From contig NC_081145.1 of NCBI RefSeq assembly GCF_958295425.1, positions 18,021,272 to 18,085,271 on the forward strand: a DNA stretch of 64,000 nucleotides. The letters run 5' to 3'. The translations under genes were made by a program, and so were the position numbers. Positions 1-12,687 of this stretch are shown in pieces; positions within the stretch are counted from its first letter, which is position 1, and each line of letters starts with the position of its first letter. The notes under the pieces are model-generated. The model saw nothing but the letters and a program-made list of their open reading frames with translations, had not been told where the DNA came from and made no database searches. The DNA is from Solea solea. Its lineage: Eukaryota > Chordata > Actinopteri > Pleuronectiformes > Soleidae.

Positions 1-2204
1 ATGTGTCTATTTATTTTGCTTTATCTGAGCTGCTTGAAGAATATTTTGCCTATTGTTTTTATCCAAGCAAATATATTAACATTATGTTGGGTGTTTTGCA
101 TTGTGTTTTCTGTTAATAGAGTTTATTATAAGATGGATAGAAAGTTGATTCAGGTGGATCTTTAACTCTCAAATATGTTGTCCTGCTGAAAGAGGCAGAC
201 AACCACTTTGTGTTCTCCCCTGTGCCAAAGATTTCAGGTTGTTTTTCATTCGTGAAAACAAATACTGTGTTCATTACTGAAAGAATGAAGGCATGACTGC
301 AGGCATTAGTGCGTTTGACTCCTGTTTGAAAAGAAGTACTCGACAGAGTAGTGAGACAAACGTGGCAAAGAGCACAAATGAGTGACTTGCTTGTTGTGTC
401 TGCATACATTCAAACTCTCCAGACAGCCTGGAAGCAGAGCTGTAGAGCTGTCAGCAGAGGATCACTCAGGGGTCGCTCAGGGTCACCCCACATGTTGTCA
501 ACATTGCCAGACTCAAAGGTCCTTGGTTCGAGACATTCAAGCACAGAATTTTAAAAAAGCCTCACTTTTATTTGCTTTTTATTACAGTCTATCACTGGAA
601 TATTACACAGGAAAAAAAAGCATCTTTACAATCTTATTGGTGTCAAGTCAACCTTTTTTTTGCCACTCCTCTGAATACATACATCTTAAAGACCAGTTTC
701 TTTGTATGATCCCGGATACACACTAGACAACACATCACAGACAATGGTGCAATGTAGTTACAAAAACACACAGTTTTAGTAAAAGTCAGTGCCAGTGGTC
801 AATCAGGATTGTTCTTTGGTCATCACTGTTTGTTTGTTTTTTAATATAAAAATAAAGAGCTGCTCATGTTCCCATGTTTTTTCCCATGTATGAAGTATTG
901 CCTTCTGTTCTCTTGCTGCAGGTTTCCATTCTGTGTGTCAGTACGTCTAATGGATTCAAGTCGATCGGCGTCTCATCTCTGATCATGCCATCATTCTTTG
1001 ATGTGAGACACAGAGAGTGATCCGACACAATGTTGCTTGTTAACTGTTGGCTTACCGTGCTGTGACTACAGTTGACATTCTCCCCTCTGTCTCGGTCTGT
1101 TTTGCGTTTGACTATATTTAGAATTGGGTTTAATTAAACTGCGAGTAATTCAATTGTGTCCTGTCTTTCATCTCGTATTCTCTTCTTCATCTGTTTTTCT
1201 CTGTGAAAACCAATTCAATACACTGGGTTAGGGACTGCAGTCAAATGTTTGAATGTATGAATAATTGTGCATTCCTAGATTGTTTCCCAACGGACTTTGT
1301 TATCGTCATAAAATAAACTGTCATTGTGTAATTCTGTTTCAGGGAACAAGAGCAGCCACTGGCACATGCTGTATTTGTGCACATGCTGTATTTGTGCAGG
1401 AGCAGTTCTGAGACTTCATAGCTAAGTAAGTCAGGTCAACCTCCCTAAACGTACAATCCTCTGCTATTGTTTAAATGGGTCACAACATACCTGGTGCAGT
1501 CTGTCTTTGACAAATCCCAGTATCCTGCATACACAAAAAATGTTGTATGCCATTTAAACAGGAACATAGAATGGAGACGCAAATCAGACTCATTACTGCC
1601 CCTTGTCGCTCCTATGATCTGCGCCTCTGCTGTGTGTTTTGGGTCAAAGTTGGTTAAGGCTGTAGGCTGAAGAAGAAGGAAAGGAAGTGACCCAGAATTC
1701 AGATTGTTGCCCCCTTAACAATATCTCAAGAGAAACCGAGATTCTCTGTGGGTCTCTTATAGCCAGGGTTTTGCTTCATTGAAATGCAGAGGCTGTCATG
1801 TTAATGCATACATCCCATGTCTGAGTCCCTTTGAGACACAATCCAGTGTATTATTGTGCGCAATAAATCAAGCATGAGTACCTGCGAGTCTGTCATCTTA
1901 AGCCAAGGAAATGTCAAACAGTATTTGTGGTCTAATTGGAATGCGGTGTCATCAGTCTCGTGTCGCGCTTTGAGTCTCAGAAGTGCTGAGTGTTTGGATG
2001 CCATTAATCAGATCTAAGTTGCTCGAGCTACTGAGGCAAATGGCAGCGGAGACATAAGAGTAGCAAAACAAATGATCCATGCTAGACAAACCTCACTAAA
2101 TACTTTACATTATTTATGTAAACTAACTTAATATCTGAGTATGAGTGCATGTTTTTGTTATTATTTTGTCAGGGTGTCAAATACTACTTACTACTTACAG
2201 CTGT
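1..2204. other. Unassigned DNA, no gene recognised
   Basis: Moderately AT-rich single-copy-looking sequence. The open frames here are all under about 115 codons, overlap one another on both strands and match no protein family I recognise. I see no repeat with clear ends, no tRNA and no exon I could defend. It may be intronic or intergenic. Confidence 0.5.
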
Positions 2205-2210
2205 ACATGG

Positions 2211-2243
<33 letters not shown>

Positions 2244-2375
2244 CGACAAATATTGTATATATATATATATATATATATACGACAAATATTGTATATATAT
2301 ATATTTTTTTTATATATATATATATATATATACATATATATGTATGTATATACATATACATACATATATTATCAC
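2205..2375. repeat. AT microsatellite with an internal duplicated unit
   Basis: A long run of alternating TA, interrupted twice by the same insert (ACGACAAATATTG) with TA tracts on each side, followed by a T-run and TACATATATG-like degenerate repeats. The repeated insert shows that a segment of about 50 bp was duplicated within the microsatellite. The tyrosine/isoleucine-rich open frames across it are artefacts of the TA repeat. Confidence 0.9.
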
Positions 2376-4150
2376 ATTCAAGCCATTTTATATTTACATT
2401 TTAAAAGTGATTGGCTTGGTGACTGAGTGTGTTGTTGCTTATGTTCCTTCTTTTATTTACTGCAGTGAAAGCCAGTCAGTTCACGGAGAGCCTGGATTCA
2501 CGGAATGGTAAAGAGTTCCCCATTACTAGCTCCTTCTGCCATATTTCCTATTTTGAAGTCTGTATCCACAGGGAGTGTCCTAGTTCTGTGAGACAGTTCA
2601 AAGCCCAGGCCAAGGACAGAGCCTGTCAGTAAATAAGGCATGTTATTAACACAGTGTACTGTACACTGTTGACCCTGGGGTCTGGCTGTGGACATTTGAT
2701 GCATAATACATGTCCCATGGATCTAATGATGATGTAAATGGATGTACACTTGGAAAACAATTGGTGCATTTCGGATTCCGGCTCCTCAGTGGGTTAATGA
2801 GGGTAAATAATTATTGTTGTGTCAGAAGTTATAACACGAAAAACATCTCTGCAATTTACCTGCTATTAATTTCTGAGTAATACTGAATTTAATTTTATCT
2901 AACAAAAAAGGTCAGAAGTTTCCTATAACTCAATAATATTTATTTTATCAGCTTTCCTTTAATTATTTTGTTAACCTTTTTTCTTCTGTCGTACTCATGT
3001 TTGTCTCTGGGCTTATTTATTATCCACTTCAGAAATATACACAGTGAATAATGATGTGTCATTTTCAGGCACAGCTGTGCAGAGATATGTAACCCTCCAT
3101 TTTAAGAACTGCACGCAGCGTGGTTTGTATCATCTGCTGATTGGGTAATAGTACATTTGCTTGTGATTTCTACTTATTGCATCAATGTCACACTAGTAAT
3201 TGCAGTGATAACCTTCCAGTGATTATTGCAGCAGTAACTAATGATTACTCTCCTGTGCCATTCTGTTTGTTGGCACACTTACGTTTGCTCTCCAAATGGA
3301 GAACTGATAATCTACATAATTTAAATTTCAAGGATGCAAGATTTGTTTTGATTTCGAAGAATTGTAGTAGAGAATGTTGCTGACAGAGATTGATGAAGGT
3401 GCGAATGGTACAGTTAAGATTTTATGAATTAAATATTTGTGGGAAAAGCCACTGATCTTTTTCAGCGTGTATATAAATATATGCGTGTATATATATATAC
3501 ATATGTATATATACATATCAAGGTTCTAGTGTTTTCTGGACGTTCAACTCGAATCTCGTTAGCAATACAAGTTTTTATGGACGGTTTAAGATCCCACTAC
3601 CCATAATTCCCTTTGCCCGGTGAAGGTTTTTTTTATTATAGAATCCCAAAGATTTCCATATTTATAAATACATTACACATTCTTTTTTTTCTGTCTTTAG
3701 TTATTAAATAGACAAACACATACAGTTTTGTCAACAATGCTTTGAAGAAAAAAAATAAATAAAGCATCTAGGAATTTGCCTCTAACCCCGAGAAGCAGAT
3801 CCCACTTTTCTGACTCAGCAATCTAAATGTTGCTGCCTCTGGATACTGCAGAGAGTCAGTGTCACACTGGGCAACATCTGTTCTCCACTACCACACAAAA
3901 CACCTACCCTCACATTTATTTTAATAAAGCAGCAATAAGAAGAACATATTGTGGACAGATAAACTGAGAAAGAACAAGGCAAACATTAATGTCAGATCAT
4001 CAAAACCACTGGCCATATGCTGCAATATCCTGCCAGCAAAATAAATAAATAAAATTAAACAAAGCACCAAAGACAATAGTTGAAGTACGAGCCTTCCAGT
4101 CATTTACATTGGGATAAATTAGTTGGGTAAACAAAAGTCTATACTTTCAT
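2376..4150. other. Unassigned DNA, no gene recognised
   Basis: Contains a short perfect palindrome at 2651-2669 (nine-base arms around one T) and a small TA tract at about 3468-3520. I recognise no coding exon, RNA gene or transposon end here. Confidence 0.5.
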
Positions 4151-4400
4151 AAATGTGATTGGTTGCAGTAAGTGGATGAGTCACTCATAAAAGTCCAATT
4201 TTATTCGGACTAAGACAATAATTTGGTTTTCTTAATGTCACTACACACTTTAGTCCGACTAAAATCAAGCTAGTCTTACTCGGACTAACATACCTGGATA
4301 ATGCGATCCATAGTCTAATTACTCCTGCATGTATATGTTTAGACGGACTGCAGTCGGATCTGGTTCTGAGCATGTACAAAAATGTCCTCACCGGTGTTTG
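4150..4400. mobile_element. Possible MITE-like repeat with iterated GGACTAA motifs
   Basis: The motif CGGACTAA or its complement TTAGTCCG recurs several times between 4200 and 4300, followed by TTTAGACGGACTGCAGTCGG. This resembles a class of short non-autonomous DNA transposons in fish genomes that I remember only in outline. I could not define terminal inverted repeats or a target-site duplication, so both the class and the ends are uncertain. Confidence 0.3.
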
Positions 4401-5404
4401 ACCCGGAAGTAGAAGGAGACAACTTATAAATTGCAGCAGATTTGCCGGAAATCATACTCTCTTCAGAAAACACATCAACCACAAGAGCCACATACAGAAC
4501 CACAGCACGATCCATCTCTCCGTCCATCTCCACGTTCGCGGTTTGTTTTTTTCTGTGACGTTAAGGTCAACTGGAAACTGATCCAATACACACTAGCTTA
4601 TAGAGACACAGCAAACTTACTGACTGCTACCAGATAAGTGCAATAATGGATAATCAGCTGTTTTATGAGTCATGGTGCAAGATTATAGTGATGGTCATCA
4701 TCAAAAATGACTAGCACTAACTGTTGGCAGATAACCTTGTATCTAGATAATATGATATGATATAGATTGAAGAGACAACCATATTTTTGTACTTGACACA
4801 AGCTGTCAGGGAGGACACAGGCTCATGTGCCAACCCACAGTCACACCACTCATTTGTTCAAAGTGCTGTTTTGAAACCTCAAGTGTAGTATTTTGGCCAG
4901 CACCTTTCTCTTAATTTGAAGCCAAAATGAACTTTATTGTGAAGAGTGGGGGTGGACCTGACTGAGAGCGTGTCTGCTGCACATCCACGTACACCTGCAA
5001 CCACTGGAGAGTACTTGCTGTCTCGATGTCTTGAGCCGTGATGCAACGTCCTAGTCCACTAGATCATCTTCAGCGCTGATGATTCTCCCGACAGTGACAG
5101 AGGAAACAAGTGAACTGATCTAGGCTCAAACTGTTTGACTAGACAGATGAGACATCTCAGTGTAAGATGAGATAAGAGTCTCATCCTACACTGAAGTTGT
5201 TTTTTGGACGACACATTGAAAATCATCGTTTACTCAGACGTCCAAGATGAGACAAGAACAGAGACAAAGAACCTCAGCGGCCTCATGGATGAGATCTGAC
5301 CTCATCACCCATGGACTGTGGGTTTGAGTCCCGTTGTGTTACAGTGAAAGTGTTTTGAAAGAATAAACGTACAATAAATATAAAGTTTACATCTCAGCAA
5401 ATAA
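4401..5404. other. Unassigned DNA left of the satellite
   Basis: No gene recognised. It holds a hairpin at 5157-5194 and, at about 5198-5215, a short stretch (TTTTTTGGACGACACATT) that resembles the core of the 38-bp satellite monomer starting some 190 bp downstream. The rest shows no structure I can name. Confidence 0.5.
5157..5194. repeat. Inverted repeat (16-bp arms, one mismatch, 6-nt loop)
   Basis: The left arm 5157-5172 and right arm 5179-5194 are reverse complements except for one A/C mismatch, with the six-base loop TAAGAG between them. No known RNA family is recognised. It could be a chance or decayed palindromic element end. Confidence 0.75.
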
Positions 5405-5950
5405 ATATGACTTTTTTGTCACATTTTGGGCGACATGCTAAACTATGACTTTTTCGTCATATTTTGGACGACATACTATACTATGACATTTTTGTCACAT
5501 TTTGGACAACATACTAAACTATGACTTTTTTGAGTAATTTTGGACGACATACTATACTATGACTTTTTTGACTCATTTTGGACAACATACTATACTATGA
5601 CTTTTTTGACTCATTTTGGACGACATACTAACCTATGACTTTTTTGTCATATTTTGGACGACATACTATACTATGACTTTTTTGACTGACTTTGGACGAC
5701 ATACTATACTATGACTTTTTTGACCGATTTTGGACGACATACTTACCTATTACTTTTTTGTCATATTTTGGACGACATACTATACTATGACTTTTCTGAC
5801 TGATTTTGGACGACATACTATACTATGACTTTTCTGACTGATTTTGGACGACATACTATACTATGACTTTTTTGACTGTTTTTGGACGACATACTATACT
5901 ATGACTTTTTTGACTGATTTTTGACGACATACTATACTATGACTTTTTTT
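5405..5950 (+). repeat. 38-bp satellite, left-edge segment
   Basis: First block of the tandem array. The monomer reads TATGAC, six T, then GACTGA, GACTCA or GTCATA, then TTTTGGACGACA, then TACTATAC, TACTAACC or TACTTACC. The first few monomers (to about 5550) differ from the core by carrying GTCACATTTT, GAGTAATTTT and TACTAAAC. The same rare variants return only at the far right edge (23280-23640), as expected if array edges escape homogenisation. Confidence 0.95.
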
Positions 5951-6036
5951 TGTGCCATTTCTGATTGTTCTATAGATTTTATCTGCTGACATCAAGCAAC
6001 AGTGCGAGTATGTGGTCAAAATACCCACAGCCACAG

Positions 6037-6108
6037 TCCTCGTTAGTATAGTGGACAGTATCTCCGCCTGTCACGCGGAAGACCGGTTTTCGATTCCCCG
6101 ACGGGGAG
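6037..6108 (+). tRNA. tRNA-Asp (GTC), T-stem damaged, probable pseudogene
   Basis: 72 nt with the acceptor pair TCCTCGT/ACGGGGA, discriminator G73, an anticodon stem TCCGC/GCGGA and loop CTGTCAC (anticodon GTC, aspartate). In the T arm the expected CGGGG has become CGGTT, so two of five T-stem pairs with CCCCG are lost, and the B-box promoter (consensus GGTTCGANTCC) is altered. It probably neither folds nor is transcribed normally. A TTTT terminator follows at 6117-6120. Confidence 0.85.
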
Positions 6109-6387
6109 TGCCAAAGTTTTCTGCAGAAGTGAAAACAAACAGTAGGTATACAACATTACTCCTTACTGAGGAGATGGCAACAGTGCTGACTGGGGGTAGC
6201 CAACAACATTCCTCTATGCGACTCAGCACCGCCAATTAGGCAGAAGTAGTCGACCCGAATCGAGCACACTCCTGTAACCAATCATGCTATAGAACCTCCC
6301 ACCTCATTAACATATGGATACAGAAGTAAATAATTGTTTTATTTTTTTGTTTATGCATTTACTTATACATTTATTTATTTATACATA

Positions 6388-6448
6388 AGTCAGGTTACGT
6401 CCTCCATACAACATGGGACAGCAACTCTACCAAGTGAGCTAACGCCGC
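6388..6448 (-). other. tRNA-like 5' half, antisense to tRNA-Asp (cassette 1)
   Basis: Read on the - strand from 6448 it begins GCGGCGTTAGCTCACTTGG followed by TAGAG. This matches the acceptor 5' strand, positions 8-9 (TA), D stem (GCTC/GAGT) and D loop with GG of a canonical tRNA, and includes an A-box-like motif with one mismatch. Beyond the D arm no good anticodon stem, T arm or B box can be drawn. It could be a decayed tRNA or the head of an old tRNA-derived SINE. The block is conserved in all five cassettes. Confidence 0.55.
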
Positions 6449-6460
6449 ACAAACGTTTAC

Positions 6461-8627
6461 TTTTTCGTCATATTTTGGACGACATACTATAGTATGACTT
6501 TTTTGACTCATTTTGGACAACATACTAACCTATGACTTTTTTGACTGATTTTGGACGACATACTATACTATGACTTTTTTGACTCATTTTGGACAACATA
6601 CTAACCTATGACTTTTTTGACTGATTTTGGACGACATACTTACCTATGACTTTTTTGTCATATTTTGGACGACATACTATACTATGACTCTTTTGACTCA
6701 TTTTGGACGACATACTAACCTATGACTTTTTTGTCATATTTTGGACGACATACTATACTATGACTTTTTTGACTGACTTTGGACGACATACTATACTATG
6801 ACTTTTTTGTCATATTTTGGACAACATACTTACCTATGACTTTTGTCATATTTTGGACGACATACTAACCTATGACTTTTTTGACTGACTTTGGACGACA
6901 TACTATACTATGACTTTTTTGACTGACTTTGGACGACATACTATACTATGACTTATTTGACTGATTTTGGACGACATACTTACCTATGACTTTTTTGTCA
7001 TATTTTGGACGACATACTATAGTATGACTTTTTTGACTGATTTTGGCCGACATACTATACTATGACTTTTTTGACTGATTTTGGACGACATACTATACTA
7101 TGACTTTTTTGACTGATTTTGGACGACATACTTACCTATGACTTTTTTGTCATATTTTGGACGACATACTATACTATGACTTTTTTGTCATATTTTGGAC
7201 AACATACTTACCTTTGACTTTTGTCATATTTTGGACGACATACTAACCTATGACTTTTTTGACTGACTTTGGACGACATACTATACTATGACTTTTTTGA
7301 CTGACTTTGGACGACATACTATACTATGACTTATTTGACTGATTTTGGACGACATACTTACCTATGACTTTTTTGTCATATTTTGGACGACATACTATAG
7401 TATGACTTTTTTGACTGATTTTGGACGACATACTATACTATGACTTTTTTGACTGATTTTGGACGACATACTATACTATGACTTTTTTGACTGATTTTGG
7501 ACGACATACTTACCTATGACTTTTTTGTCATATTTTGGACGACATACTATACTATGACTTTTTTGTCATATTTTGGACAACATACTTACCTTTGACTTTT
7601 GTCATATTTTGGACGACATACTAACCTATGACTTTTTTGACTGACTTTGGACGACATACTATACTATGACTTTTTTGACTGACTTTGGACGACATACTAT
7701 ACTATGACTTATTTGACTGATTTTGGACGACAGACTTACCTATGACTTTTTTGTCATATTTTGGACGACATACTATACTATGACTTTTTTGACTGACTTT
7801 GGACGACATACTATACTATGACGTTTTTGACTGATTTTGGACGACATACTATACTATGACTCTTTTGACTCATTTTGGACGACATACTAACCTATGACTT
7901 TTTTGTCATATTTTGGATGACATACTATACTATGACTTTTTTGACTGACTTTGGACGACATACTATACTATGACTTTTTTGACTGATTTTGGACGACATA
8001 CTATACTATGACTTTTTTGTCATATTTTGGACGACATCGTAACCTATGACTTTTTTGTCATATTTTGGACGACATACTATACTATGACTCTTTTGACTCA
8101 TTTTGGACAACAAACTATACTATGACTTTTTTGACTCATTTTGGAAGACATACTATACTATGACTTTTTTGGCTCATTTTGGACGACATACTAACCTATG
8201 ACTTTTTTGTCATATTTTGGACGACATACTATACTATGACTTTTCTGACTGATTTTGGACGACAAACTATACTATGACTTTTTTGACTCATTTTGGAAGA
8301 CATACTATACTATGACTTTTTTGACTCATTTTGGACGACATACTAACCTATGACTTTTTTGTCATATTTTGGACGACATACTATACTATGACTTTTCTGA
8401 CTGATTTTGGACGACATACTATACTATGACTTTTTTGACTCATTTTGGACGATATACTATACTATGACTTTTTTGACTCATTTTGGACGACATACTATAC
8501 TATGACTTTTTTGACTCATTTTGGACGACATACTATACTATGACTCTTTTGACTGTTTTTGGACGACATACTAACCTATGACTTTTTTGACTGATTTTTG
8601 ACGACATACTATACTATGACTTTTTTT
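6461..8627 (+). repeat. 38-bp satellite between cassettes 1 and 2
   Basis: About 57 monomers. Within it a 378-bp unit (nine 38-bp monomers plus one 36-bp monomer with four T instead of six) is tandemly repeated. Its marker ACAACATACTTACC occurs at 6821, 7199 and 7577, exactly 378 bp apart. The last two copies also share the rarer CCTTTGAC change (7211 and 7589). A perfect 14-bp palindrome CATACTATAGTATG lies at 6483, 7013 and 7391. Confidence 0.95.
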
Positions 8628-8713
8628 TGTGCCATTTCTGATTGTTCTATAGATTTTATCTGCTGACATCAAGCAACAGTGCGAGTATATGGTCAAAATA
8701 CACACAGCCACAG

Positions 8714-8785
8714 TCCTCGTTAGTATAGTGGACAGTATCTCCGCCTGTCACGCGGAAGACCGGGGTCCGATTCCCCGACGGGGAG
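8714..8785 (+). tRNA. tRNA-Asp (GTC), T-loop variant
   Basis: 72 nt. All four stems pair fully: acceptor 7 bp, D stem GTAT/GTAT including G-T pairs, anticodon stem TCCGC/GCGGA, T stem CGGGG/CCCCG. The anticodon is GTC in loop CTGTCAC. The one defect is in the T loop, where TTCGATT reads TCCGATT. This changes the nearly universal T55 (pseudouridine) and puts one mismatch in the B box. It may be weakly transcribed. A TTTT terminator lies at 8794-8797. Confidence 0.88.
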
Positions 8786-9064
8786 TGCCAAAGTTTTCTG
8801 CAGAAGAGAAAACAAACAGTAGGTATACAACATTACTCCTTACTGAGGAGATGGCAACAGTGCTGACTGGGGGTAGCCAACAACATTCCTCTATGCGACT
8901 CAGCACCGCCAATTAGGCAGAAGTAGTCGATCCGAATCGAGCACACTCCTGTAACCAATCATGCTATAGAACCTCCCACCTCATTAACATATGGATACAG
9001 AAGTAAATAATTGTTTTATTTTTTTGTTTATGCATTTACTTATACATTTATTTATTTATACATA

Positions 9065-9125
9065 AGTCAGGTTACGTCCTCCATACAACATGGGACAGCA
9101 ACTCTACCAAGTGAGCTAACGCCGC
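9065..9125 (-). other. tRNA-like 5' half, antisense (cassette 2)
   Basis: Same A-box-bearing tRNA 5' half as at 6388-6448, read on the - strand from 9125. No T arm is visible. Confidence 0.55.
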
Positions 9126-9137
9126 ACAACCGTTTAC

Positions 9138-12100
9138 TTTTTCGTCATATTTTGGACGACATACTATAGTATGACTTTTTTGACTCATTTTGGACAACAT
9201 ACTAACCTATGACTTTTTTGACTGATTTTGGACAACATACTATACTATGACTTTTTTGACTGATTTTGGACGACATACTATACTATGACTTTTTTGTCAT
9301 ATTTTGGACAACATACTTACCTATGACTTTTGTCATATTTTGGACGACATACTAACCTATGACTTTTTTGACTGACTTTGGACGACATACTATACTATGA
9401 CTTTTTTGACTGACTTTGGACGACATACTATACTATGACTTATTTGACTGATTTTGGACGACATACTTACCTATGACTTTTTTGTCATATTTTGGACGAC
9501 ATACTATACTATGACTTTTTTGACTGACTTTGGACGACATACTATACTATGACGTTTTTGACTGATTTTGGACGACATACTATACTATGACTCTTTTGAC
9601 TCATTTTGGACGACATACTAACCTATGACTTTTTTGTCATATTTTGGACGACATACTATACTATGACTTTTTTGACTGACTTTGGACGACATACTATACT
9701 ATGACTTTTTTGACTGATTTTGGACGACATACTATACTATGACTTTTTTGTCATGTTTTGGACGACATCGTAACCTATGACTTTTTTGTCATATTTTGGA
9801 CGACATACTATACTATGACTTTTTTGTCATATTTTGGACGACATCGTAACCTATGACTTTTTTGTCATATTTTGGACGACATACTATACTATGACGTTTT
9901 TGACTGATTTTGGACGACATACTATACTATGACTCTTATGACTCATTTTGGACGACATACTATACAATGACTTTTTTGACTCATTTTGGACGACAAACTA
10001 TACTATGACTTTTTTGACTCATTTTGGACGACAAACTATACTATGACTTTTTTGACTCATTTTGGACGACATACTATACTATGACTTTTTTGACTCATTT
10101 TGGACGACATACTAACCTATGACTTTTTTGTCATATTTTGGACGACATACTATACTATGACTTTTCTGACTCATTTTGGACGACATACTATACTATGACT
10201 TTTTTGACTCATTTTGGACGACATACTATACTATGACTTTTTTGACTCATTTTGGACGACATACTATACTATGACTTTTTTGACTCATTTTGGACAACAT
10301 ACTAACCTATGACTTTTTTGACTGATTTTGGACGACATACTATACTATGACTTTTTTGACTCATTTTGGACAACATACTAACCTATGACTTTTTTGACTG
10401 ATTTTGGACGACATACTTACCTATGACTTTTTTGTCATATTTTGGACGACATACTATACTATGACTTTTTTGTCATATTTTGGACGACATCGTAACCTAT
10501 GACTTTTTTGTCATATTTTGGACGACATACTATACTATGACGTTTTTGACTGATTTTGGACGACATACTATACTATGACTCTTTTGACTCATTTTGGACG
10601 ACATACTAACCTATGACTTTTTTGTCATATTTTGGACGACATACTATACTATGACTTTTTTGACTGACTTTGGACGACATACTATACTATGACTTTTTTG
10701 TCATATTTTGGACAACATACTTACCTATGACTTTTGTCATATTTTGGACGACATACTAACCTATGACTTTTTTGACTGACTTTGGACGACATACTATACT
10801 ATGACTTTTTTGACTGACTTTGGACGACATACTATACTATGACTTATTTGACTGATTTTGGACGACATACTTACCTATGACTTTTTTGTCATATTTTGGA
10901 CGACATACTATAGTATGACTTTTTTGACTGATTTTGGACGACATACTATACTATGACTTTTTTGACTGATTTTGGACGACATACTATACTATGACTTTTT
11001 TGACTGATTTTGGACGACATACTTACCTATGACTTTTTTGTCATATTTTGGACGACATACTATACTATGACTTTTTTGTCATATTTTGGACAACATACTT
11101 ACCTTTGACTTTTGTCATATTTTGGACGACATACTAACCTATGACTTTTTTGACTGACTTTGGACGACATACTATACTATGACTTTTTTGACTGACTTTG
11201 GACGACATACTATACTATGACTTATTTGACTGATTTTGGACGACAGACTTACCTATGACTTTTTTGTCATATTTTGGACGACATACTATACTATGACTTT
11301 TTTGACTGACTTTGGACGACATACTATACTATGACGTTTTTGACTGATTTTGGACGACATACTATACTATGACTCTTTTGACTCATTTTGGACGACATAC
11401 TAACCTATGACTTTTTTGTCATATTTTGGATGACATACTATACTATGACTTTTTTGACTGACTTTGGACGACATACTATACTATGACTTTTTTGACTGAT
11501 TTTGGACGACATACTATACTATGACTTTTTTGTCATATTTTGGACGACATCGTAACCTATGACTTTTTTGTCATATTTTGGACGACATACTATACTATGA
11601 CTCTTTTGACTCATTTTGGACAACAAACTATACTATGACTTTTTTGACTCATTTTGGAAGACATACTATACTATGACTTTTTTGGCTCATTTTGGACGAC
11701 ATACTAACCTATGACTTTTTTGTCATATTTTGGACGACATACTATACTATGACTTTTCTGACTGATTTTGGACGACAAACTATACTATGACTTTTTTGAC
11801 TCATTTTGGAAGACATACTATACTATGACTTTTTTGACTCATTTTGGACGACATACTAACCTATGACTTTTTTGTCATATTTTGGACGACATACTATACT
11901 ATGACTTTTCTGACTGATTTTGGACGACATACTATACTATGACTTTTTTGACTCATTTTGGACGATATACTATACTATGACTTTTTTGACTCATTTTGGA
12001 CGACATACTATACTATGACTTTTTTGACTCATTTTGGACGACATACTATACTATGACTTTTTTGACTCATTTTGGACGACATACTATACTATGACTCTTT

Positions 12101-12178
12101 TGACTGTTTTTGGACGACATACTAACCTATGACTTTTTTGACTGATTTTTGACGACATACTATACTATGACTTTTTTT
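9138..12178 (+). repeat. 38-bp satellite between cassettes 2 and 3
   Basis: About 80 monomers. The part from about 10,700 on is a copy of 7,190-8,620. Several rare marker changes recur at a constant 3,513-bp offset: CCTTTGAC 7589/11102, CAGACTTA 7731/11244, GGATGA 7915/11428, GGCTC 8171/11684. The copy has two 378-bp blocks (10712, 11090) where the source has three. It also contains many ACATCGTAACC monomers, a variant seen only inside the array. Confidence 0.95.
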
Positions 12179-12264
12179 TGTGCCATTTCTGATTGTTCTA
12201 TAGATTTTATCTGCTGACATCAAGCAACAGTGCGAGTATATGGTCAAAATACACACAGCCACAG

Positions 12265-12335
12265 TCCTCGTTAGTATAGTGGACAGTATCTCCGCCTGTC
12301 ACGCGGAAGACCGGGGCTGATTCCCCGACGGGGAG
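12265..12335 (+). tRNA. tRNA-Asp (GTC) pseudogene, T-loop deletion
   Basis: 71 nt. Acceptor, D and anticodon arms are as in the intact copy, with anticodon GTC. The T arm reads CGGGGCTGATTCCCCG: one base is missing and TTC is lost, leaving a six-base T loop and a broken B box. Elbow contacts with the D loop and TFIIIC binding should be impaired, so this is probably a pseudogene. TTTT follows at 12344-12347. Confidence 0.85.
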
Positions 12336-12614
12336 TGCCAAAGTTTTCTGCAGAAGAGAAAACAAACAGTAGGTATACAACATTACTCCTTACTGAGGAG
12401 ATGGCAACAGTGCTGACTGGGGGTAGCCAACAACATTCCTCTATGCGACTCAGCACCGCCAATTAGGCAGAAGTAGTCGATCCGAATCGAGCACACTCCT
12501 GTAACCAATCATGCTATAGAACCTCCCACCTCATTAACATATGGATACAGAAGTAAATAATTGTTTTATTTTTTTGTTTATGCATTTACTTATACATTTA
12601 TTTATTTATACATA

Positions 12615-12675
12615 AGTCAGGTTACGTCCTCCATACAACATGGGACAGCATCTCTACCAAGTGAGCTAACGCCGC
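12615..12675 (-). other. tRNA-like 5' half, antisense (cassette 3)
   Basis: Same - strand tRNA-like block as in the other cassettes, starting at 12675, with a point change (GGGACAGCATCT for GGGACAGCAACT on the + strand). Confidence 0.55.
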
Positions 12676-12687
12676 ACAACCGTTTAC

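Larger units (their letters stand above)
5951..6460 (+). repeat. tRNA cassette 1 inside the satellite
   Basis: A 510-bp non-satellite insert starting TGTGCCATTTCTGATTG and ending CGCCGCACAAACGTTTAC. The order is an 86-bp 5' flank, tRNA-Asp (+), a TTTT terminator, a spacer, an AT-rich tract with TTTATTTATTTATAC, and a tRNA-like 5' half on the - strand. The same layout and spacing recur in cassettes 2-5, so the cassette spread by duplication together with satellite DNA and not by independent insertion. Confidence 0.93.
8628..9137 (+). repeat. tRNA cassette 2 inside the satellite
   Basis: 510 bp, near-identical to cassette 1 in order and spacing: the tRNA starts 86 bp in and 352 bp follow it. 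It differs by scattered point changes, such as TATATGGTC for TATGTGGTC upstream of the tRNA and GAGAAAAC for GTGAAAAC downstream. Confidence 0.93.
12179..12687 (+). repeat. tRNA cassette 3 inside the satellite
   Basis: 509 bp, one base shorter than the other cassettes because of a deletion in the tRNA T loop. The flanks are otherwise near-identical to cassette 2, including TATATGGTC upstream, consistent with cassettes 2 and 3 being part of one larger duplication. Confidence 0.93.

Noticed and set aside
2141..2511. Tyrosine/isoleucine-rich frames
   Set aside because: Translation of the TA microsatellite.
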